Of a stretch of DNA of 40,867 nt, positions 37,037-40,867 are shown piece by piece. Numbering within the stretch: position 1 is the stretch's first letter; every line of letters begins with the position of its first letter. The stretch is taken from positions 1 to 40,867 of the forward strand of contig JAIMFC010000014.1 in assembly GCA_019794795.1 (NCBI GenBank). The letters are read 5' to 3'. The DNA is from Streptococcus gallolyticus. Its GTDB lineage: Bacteria > Bacillota > Bacilli > Lactobacillales > Streptococcaceae. The notes beneath the pieces are model-generated. The model was not told the origin of the DNA. It searched no databases and saw only the letters and a list, made by a program, of their open reading frames with translations. A program made the position numbers and the translations under genes.

Positions 37037-38734
37037 TTACAATTTACTATCATCAACGGCGTTAAGCCAGTCAGAAGCAGCCGTGAGGGTTGCTTCCAAG
37101 GCTCCTTCTTGGAATGGAGATTGAATACCAGCAGCTTCCACGATTTGGAGGAAGGTTCCTGTTCCACCCATTTTACAGATGCGGAGGTAGTCTTCCCAAG
37201 CAGTTTCGTCATGGTCCACTTGTGTGCGTTTCCAGAATTGGAGGGCGCAGACTTGAGCCAAGGTGTAGTCAATGTAGTAGAACGGGCTGGCAAAAATGTG
37301 TCCTTGGCGGTACCAGAAGATACCACGGTCCAAGGCTTCAGATTCAGAATAGTCTTTTGAAGGGAGGTACATTTTTTCCAAACGGCGCCAAGTTGCCTTG
37401 CGTTCAGCTGGTGTCATATTTGGATTTTCATAGACTTCGTGTTGGAAATGGTCGACGAGAACACCGTATGGCAAGAAGAAGAGCGTACCAGATAAATGGC
37501 TGAATTTGTACTTGTCAACTTGTTCTTTGAAGTAGAGAACCATCCATGGCCAGGTAATAAATTCCATGGACATAGAGTGAATTTCGCAAGATTCGTAGGT
37601 TGGCCAGATAGATTCTGGAGCGATAATCCAGCGTGAATTGTAAACTTGGAAGGCGTGTCCTGCTTCATGAGTCAAGACATCGATATCGCCACTAGTTCCA
37701 TTGAAGTTTGAGAAGATGAATGGACTCTTGTAGTCATAAATGTAAGTGCAGTAGCCACCAGTATCTTTACCATCTTTTGCAACCAAGTCGAGGAGTTCAT
37801 TTTCCACCATGTAGTCGAAAAATTCGCCTGTTTCTGGAGAGAGTTCGCGGTACATTTTTTGTGCTTCTTGGACAAGGTGTTCTGGTGTGCCTTGTGGAGT
37901 TGCATTCCCATTCAAGTATTCTAAAACAAGGTCATAATGTTTGAGTTGAGGTACTTGGATACGTTTTGCTTGGCGCTCGCGGAGATTGTTAACAATCGGT
38001 ACAACCAATTTCAAGATTTCTTCGCGGTAGGTCTTGACCATGTCGCGGTTGTAGTCGAAGCGGTTCATCATCTTATAGCCATATTCGACATAGTCTTTGA
38101 AGCCAAGAGTAGTGGCAATCTCGTGACGCACTTTAACCAACTGGTCATAGATATCGTCAAATTCAGCTTCATGGTCCACAAAGTAGCCAGTAACAGTTTC
38201 GCTTGCTTCTTTACGGGTTGCACGATCTGTTGACTGATTGAAAGGTCCCATTTGAGAGAGGTTATAAGTCTGACCACGGAAGTCCAAACGAGCAGTTGCC
38301 ATGAGGTTATTGTAGCGGTCGACTAACTGATTTTCCTTTTGGAAAAGAGGAATGGCTTCAGATGAGAAGGTTTGAAGTTTATTTTCTGCCAACATAAAGA
38401 AAGTTTCTGGCAAAAATTCCCCCAATTCTTTGCGGAAAGGACTAGCTACCACGACACGGTAGTAGTTGGTCATGAGTTCATCAAAAAGTGGCGAATACTC
38501 ATTCCAGAACTTGGTTTCTTCATTGTAAAACTCGTCATTCATATCAATCGAATGGCGGATACTCCAAAGATTTGCCTGGGTATCAATGGTTCCGTTGATA
38601 GCTGTCACTTGTTTGACGATAGCAAGAGCAGTGTCTGCTGTTGCCGCAGCAGACAAGTCAGCTGTTAGCTCGGCCATTTGTAATTTCAAAGCCTCATAGT
38701 CTGGGCGGACGTAGGTATAATCTGAAAATTTCAT
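37037..38734 (-). CDS. M3 family oligoendopeptidase (PepF-like)
   Basis: A cytoplasmic zinc metallopeptidase of 565 aa that cleaves short peptides. The zinc motif is HEAGH (356-360) in DVLTHEAGHAF, with the third ligand probably Glu383 in CEIHSMSME. The length and the RPDYEALK N-terminus fit the shorter M3 oligoendopeptidase F subgroup rather than the roughly 600-aa PepF, so I give no symbol. AAAGGAGTACC precedes the ATG on the minus strand. The 5' leader contains a small hairpin (38753-38768, ACGGG/CCCGT). It is monocistronic. Confidence 0.92.
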   Translation of the reverse strand: MKFSDYTYVRPDYEALKLQMAELTADLSAAATADTALAIVKQVTAINGTIDTQANLWSIRHSIDMNDEFYNEETKFWNEYSPLFDELMTNYYRVVVASPFRKELGEFLPETFFMLAENKLQTFSSEAIPLFQKENQLVDRYNNLMATARLDFRGQTYNLSQMGPFNQSTDRATRKEASETVTGYFVDHEAEFDDIYDQLVKVRHEIATTLGFKDYVEYGYKMMNRFDYNRDMVKTYREEILKLVVPIVNNLRERQAKRIQVPQLKHYDLVLEYLNGNATPQGTPEHLVQEAQKMYRELSPETGEFFDYMVENELLDLVAKDGKDTGGYCTYIYDYKSPFIFSNFNGTSGDIDVLTHEAGHAFQVYNSRWIIAPESIWPTYESCEIHSMSMEFITWPWMVLYFKEQVDKYKFSHLSGTLFFLPYGVLVDHFQHEVYENPNMTPAERKATWRRLEKMYLPSKDYSESEALDRGIFWYRQGHIFASPFYYIDYTLAQVCALQFWKRTQVDHDETAWEDYLRICKMGGTGTFLQIVEAAGIQSPFQEGALEATLTAASDWLNAVDDSKL

Positions 38735-38847
38735 AGGTACTCCTTTGAAAACACGGGCATTTCCCCGTTTGCTATATCTACTATCTTACCTTTTTTTAGG
38801 AAAGCTGGCAAATGGAGTTTTCACTCATTCCCTTCAAGCTTAAAATA

Positions 38848-38856
38848 TGGTAAAAT
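38848..38856 (+). promoter_or_regulatory. Extended -10 promoter of ppaC
   Basis: TGG-TAAAAT at 38848-38856, 30 bp before the ATG. Confidence 0.5.
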
Positions 38857-38885
38857 AGGATGAATCTATTAAAAGAGGTAAGAAC

Positions 38886-39821
38886 ATGTCTAAATTTTTA
38901 GTTTTTGGTCACCAAAATCCTGATACGGATGCAACTGCTTCAGCTTATGGTTGGGCTTACTTAGAGCGTGAGGTTTGGGGGCGCGATGCAGAAGCTGTTC
39001 TTTTGGGTGAGCCAAATGAAGAAACACAATTTGCCTTGAACTATTTTGGCGTAACCGCACCGCGTGTAGTAACTTCAGCTAAGGCAGAAGGTGTCAGCCA
39101 AGTCATCTTGACAGACCACAATGAGTTCCAACAGTCTATTTCAGACATCCGTGATGTTGAAGTTGTAGCAGTTATCGACCACCACCGTGTAGCAAACTTT
39201 GAAACAGCAAACCCACTTTACATGCGCGTGGAACCAGTTGGTTCAGCATCATCTATCGTTTACCGTGCGTCAAAAGAAGCAGGCCTCACTATTCCAAAAG
39301 AAGTAGCAGGTCTCCTCTTGTCAGGTTTGATTTCAGATACGCTCTTGCTCAAATCCCCCACAACTCATGTGTCAGACCCAGAAGTTGCTAAAGAATTGGC
39401 AGAGCTTGCAGGTGTCAACTTGGAAGAATATGGTTTAGCTCTTCTTAAAGCTGGTACAAACTTGGCTAGCAAGTCAGCTGAAGAATTGATTGACATTGAT
39501 GCTAAAACATTTGAATTGAATGGCAATGCAGTCCGTGTTGCTCAAGTTAATACAGTTGATATTGCAGAAGTTTTGGAACGCCAAGCAGAAATCGAAGCAG
39601 CCATGACAGCAGCTTCATCAGCAAACGGCTACTCAGATTTCGTCTTGATGATTACAGACATTGTTAACTCAAATTCAGAAATCTTGGCTCTTGGTGCCAA
39701 CATGGACAAGGTCGAAGCAGCCTTCAACTTCAAACTTGAAAACAACCACGCTTTCCTTGCAGGTGCAGTTTCTCGTAAGAAACAAGTTGTTCCACAATTG
39801 ACAGAAAGCTTTAATGCATAA
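38886..39821 (+). CDS. ppaC: Manganese-dependent inorganic pyrophosphatase (family II)
   Basis: Hydrolyses PPi to two Pi in the cytoplasm. The 311 aa match family II. Metal ligands are visible as His9, Asp13 and Asp15 (GHQNPDTDA), Asp77 (LTDH) and the DHH motif VIDHH (96-100); the C-terminal DHHA2 domain ends with [14 protein letters not shown], which binds PPi. AAAGAGGTAAGAAC precedes the ATG. It bears on ppdK, which makes or uses PPi, though the two genes are not linked by transcription. Its codon bias shows high expression. Confidence 0.97.
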   Translation: MSKFLVFGHQNPDTDATASAYGWAYLEREVWGRDAEAVLLGEPNEETQFALNYFGVTAPRVVTSAKAEGVSQVILTDHNEFQQSISDIRDVEVVAVIDHHRVANFETANPLYMRVEPVGSASSIVYRASKEAGLTIPKEVAGLLLSGLISDTLLLKSPTTHVSDPEVAKELAELAGVNLEEYGLALLKAGTNLASKSAEELIDIDAKTFELNGNAVRVAQVNTVDIAEVLERQAEIEAAMTAASSANGYSDFVLMITDIVNSNSEILALGANMDKVEAAFNFKLENNHAFLAGAVSRKKQVVPQLTESFNA

Positions 39822-39828
39822 GATGTAG

Positions 39829-39852
39829 AACCTAGGAAATCCTAGGTTTTTT
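39829..39852 (+). terminator. Terminator of ppaC
   Basis: AACCTAGG (39829-39836) pairs perfectly with CCTAGGTT (39841-39848), followed by a T-run. Confidence 0.88.
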
Positions 39853-39935
39853 AATGGTAATCTAGTCAACTGGGCGGAGGTAGGAGGACAAAATCGCTTT
39901 CTTTGAAATCACGATTTAGCCCTCACACTCTTTTA

Positions 39936-39944
39936 TGCTATAAT
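39936..39944 (+). promoter_or_regulatory. Extended -10 promoter placing the start point at the ATG
   Basis: TGC-TATAAT at 39936-39944. With normal spacing the transcript would begin at about 39950-39952, exactly at the ATG of the next gene. Confidence 0.65.
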
Positions 39945-39950
39945 AATGTC

Positions 39951-40604
39951 ATGATTATCGTAATAAATCCTACAAAACTGACTAAACAAGTATTTTTCCA
40001 AGATTTGATCAACTATCTGGCGGATAAGGAAGAGGTTATCCTGCGGGACATCAAGAAGGCTTTTCCAACTGTTAAAAATGTGGATAAATTGTTAGATGCC
40101 TATATTGAGGCGGGCTATATTGCTCGTGAAAATCGCCGCTATCGCAATCAATTTGAACTCTTGACGTCTTGTGACCAGCTGGAATTTGGTCAGGAGGTCT
40201 TTGTGGATGACCAATCACCTGTCTATACTGACTTGCAGCAGTTGACCTTCAGCATTGACCTGCCAAATGAAACCAATGCTTTAGTAATCCGAGAGCAAGT
40301 GGATTTTATGCGGGAAAAATTGACGCTCAATGCCTACTTTTATAAAATGCGGGAACAGTTGCCTTTGTCAGCGGAGCAACAAGTTTTATACGACCTGCTA
40401 GGCGATGTCAATCCAGCCTATGCCCTTAAATATATGACAACCTTCTTACTGAAATTTACTCGTAAAGAAATTCTCCTCCAAAAACGGTCGGAAGTGTTTG
40501 TTCAAGCCTTGGTTCTCCTTGGCTTTATTGAACCAGTAGATGAAACAAGCTATCGGCTTACCATGAAAATGGACAAGGAAAGCTTGGTATTTGAGGGAAA
40601 ATAA
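39951..40604 (+). CDS. DUF1803 family protein
   Basis: A 217-aa soluble protein of a family restricted, as far as I know, to streptococci and relatives and of unknown function. The frame is open from a TTG at 39903, but ATG 39951 gives the natural start MIIVINPTKLTKQVF. The N-terminal 70 residues (DLINYLADKEEVILRDI, KLLDAYIEAGYIARENRRY) look like a winged-helix-type fold, which is only an impression. There is no Shine-Dalgarno at the ATG and the -10 box ends 7 bases upstream, so the mRNA is probably leaderless. AGGAGG at 39882-39887 is 15 bases before the TTG, too far for normal use. Confidence 0.8.
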   Translation: MIIVINPTKLTKQVFFQDLINYLADKEEVILRDIKKAFPTVKNVDKLLDAYIEAGYIARENRRYRNQFELLTSCDQLEFGQEVFVDDQSPVYTDLQQLTFSIDLPNETNALVIREQVDFMREKLTLNAYFYKMREQLPLSAEQQVLYDLLGDVNPAYALKYMTTFLLKFTRKEILLQKRSEVFVQALVLLGFIEPVDETSYRLTMKMDKESLVFEGK

Positions 40605-40668
40605 GATTGCCTCTAGGCAAAGCGCTAAAGGCTGTATGAAAGAACTCATAACAACTTATGAAGTGAAC

Positions 40669-40697
40669 AACAAAGATAGCAATCATTATCTTTTGTT
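40669..40697 (+). terminator. Hairpin downstream of the DUF1803 gene
   Basis: AACAAAGATA (40669-40678) pairs with TATCTTTTGTT (40687-40697) with one bulged base. It could end the DUF1803 transcript or belong to the hairpin cluster that follows. Confidence 0.5.
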
Positions 40698-40718
40698 ATT
40701 CTAACGAATATAAATTTA

Positions 40719-40747
40719 GGAGTTGGACTCAAGTCCAGCTCCTTTTT
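40719..40747 (+). terminator. Strong terminator
   Basis: GGAGTTGGACT (40719-40729) pairs with AGTCCAGCTCC (40732-40742) with one G-U, then TTTTT. It is the best terminator candidate for the DUF1803 gene; 40605-40718 holds no gene. Confidence 0.8.
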
Positions 40748-40766
40748 ACTTATGGCTTCCAGCCAG

Positions 40767-40812
40767 TTTTTCTCGGAGAGAAAAATGAGAAAACCACCAG
40801 CTATGCTGGTGG
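40767..40812. mobile_element. Hairpins resembling an IS200/IS605-type element end
   Basis: TTTTTCTC/GAGAAAAA (40767-40785) and CCACCAGC-TAT-GCTGGTGG (40794-40812) are perfect 8-bp stems with 3-nt loops. The second has no T-run after it, so it is not a terminator; GC-rich hairpins with this TAT loop are typical of subterminal structures in IS200/IS605 elements. A TATAAT at about 40850 leads out of the window. No transposase is visible, so this is only suggestive. Confidence 0.3.
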
Positions 40813-40867
40813 CTGCCGAGGCTTCTAGCTTCCATTTATTTTTCCTAGTATAATCTAATTGTTCAGG

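Overview
This is a chromosomal stretch of a low-GC Gram-positive bacterium, almost certainly an oral Streptococcus of the mitis/sanguinis supergroup. The protein families point there: a Sus-type sucrose ABC uptake locus, an extracellular thioredoxin/MsrAB locus next to an Rr09/Hk09-like two-component system, streptococcal DUF1803 and DUF3165 proteins, PflA and PpaC. Many promoters are streptococcal extended -10 boxes (TGn-TATAAT) with a poor -35. I cannot resolve the species. As I recall, these blocks are scattered in S. pneumoniae and ppdK is absent there, so a non-pneumococcal species is more likely.

Layout. 1-120: structured DNA resembling the right end (omegaRNA-like) of an IS200/IS605-type element. 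153-4443: ccpN-ppsR-ppdK, a regulator, the PPDK regulatory kinase/phosphorylase and pyruvate phosphate dikinase. 4474-5175 (minus): a secreted DUF5648/Excalibur protein. 5418-7566: typA and a small membrane protein. 7671-16959: the division and cell wall cluster murD-murG-divIB-ftsA-ftsZ-ylmE-sepF-ylmG-ylmH-divIVA. 16970-20429: an Ile-type T-box leader, a GNAT acetyltransferase and ileS. 20494-26624: the Sus sucrose locus (susR, susT1, susT2, susX, susH), in which susX is broken by a single extra base. 26661-27440 (minus): an orphan ABC ATPase. 27567-28907: a DUF21/CBS/CorC membrane protein. 29245-32007: an extracytoplasmic methionine sulfoxide repair locus (ccdA, a methionine-rich lipoprotein, a TlpA/Etrx lipoprotein, membrane-anchored MsrAB), followed by an AraC-type response regulator and a YesM/LytS-type sensor kinase (32049-34498). 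34614-40604: pflA, a DUF1801 protein, a quinone-reductase-like MDR enzyme, pepF (minus), ppaC and a DUF1803 protein with a probable leaderless mRNA. 40605-40867: no gene, but a run of perfect hairpins, the last one resembling an IS200/IS605 end.

How the parts fit. CcpN, PpsR and PpdK form one carbon-control module at the PEP/pyruvate node. The Sus genes import sucrose using an ATPase encoded elsewhere and hydrolyse it; the broken binding-protein gene predicts loss of that route unless the extra base is an assembly error. In the redox locus CcdA should pass cytosolic electrons across the membrane to the Etrx lipoprotein and on to MsrAB, which repairs oxidised methionine on surface proteins. 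The lipoprotein encoded between ccdA and etrx carries a methionine every fifth residue. It is the most unusual feature here: it could be a dedicated oxidant sink recycled by the neighbouring reductase, or a metal-binding protein. Everything was read by eye; no database search or folding program was run.
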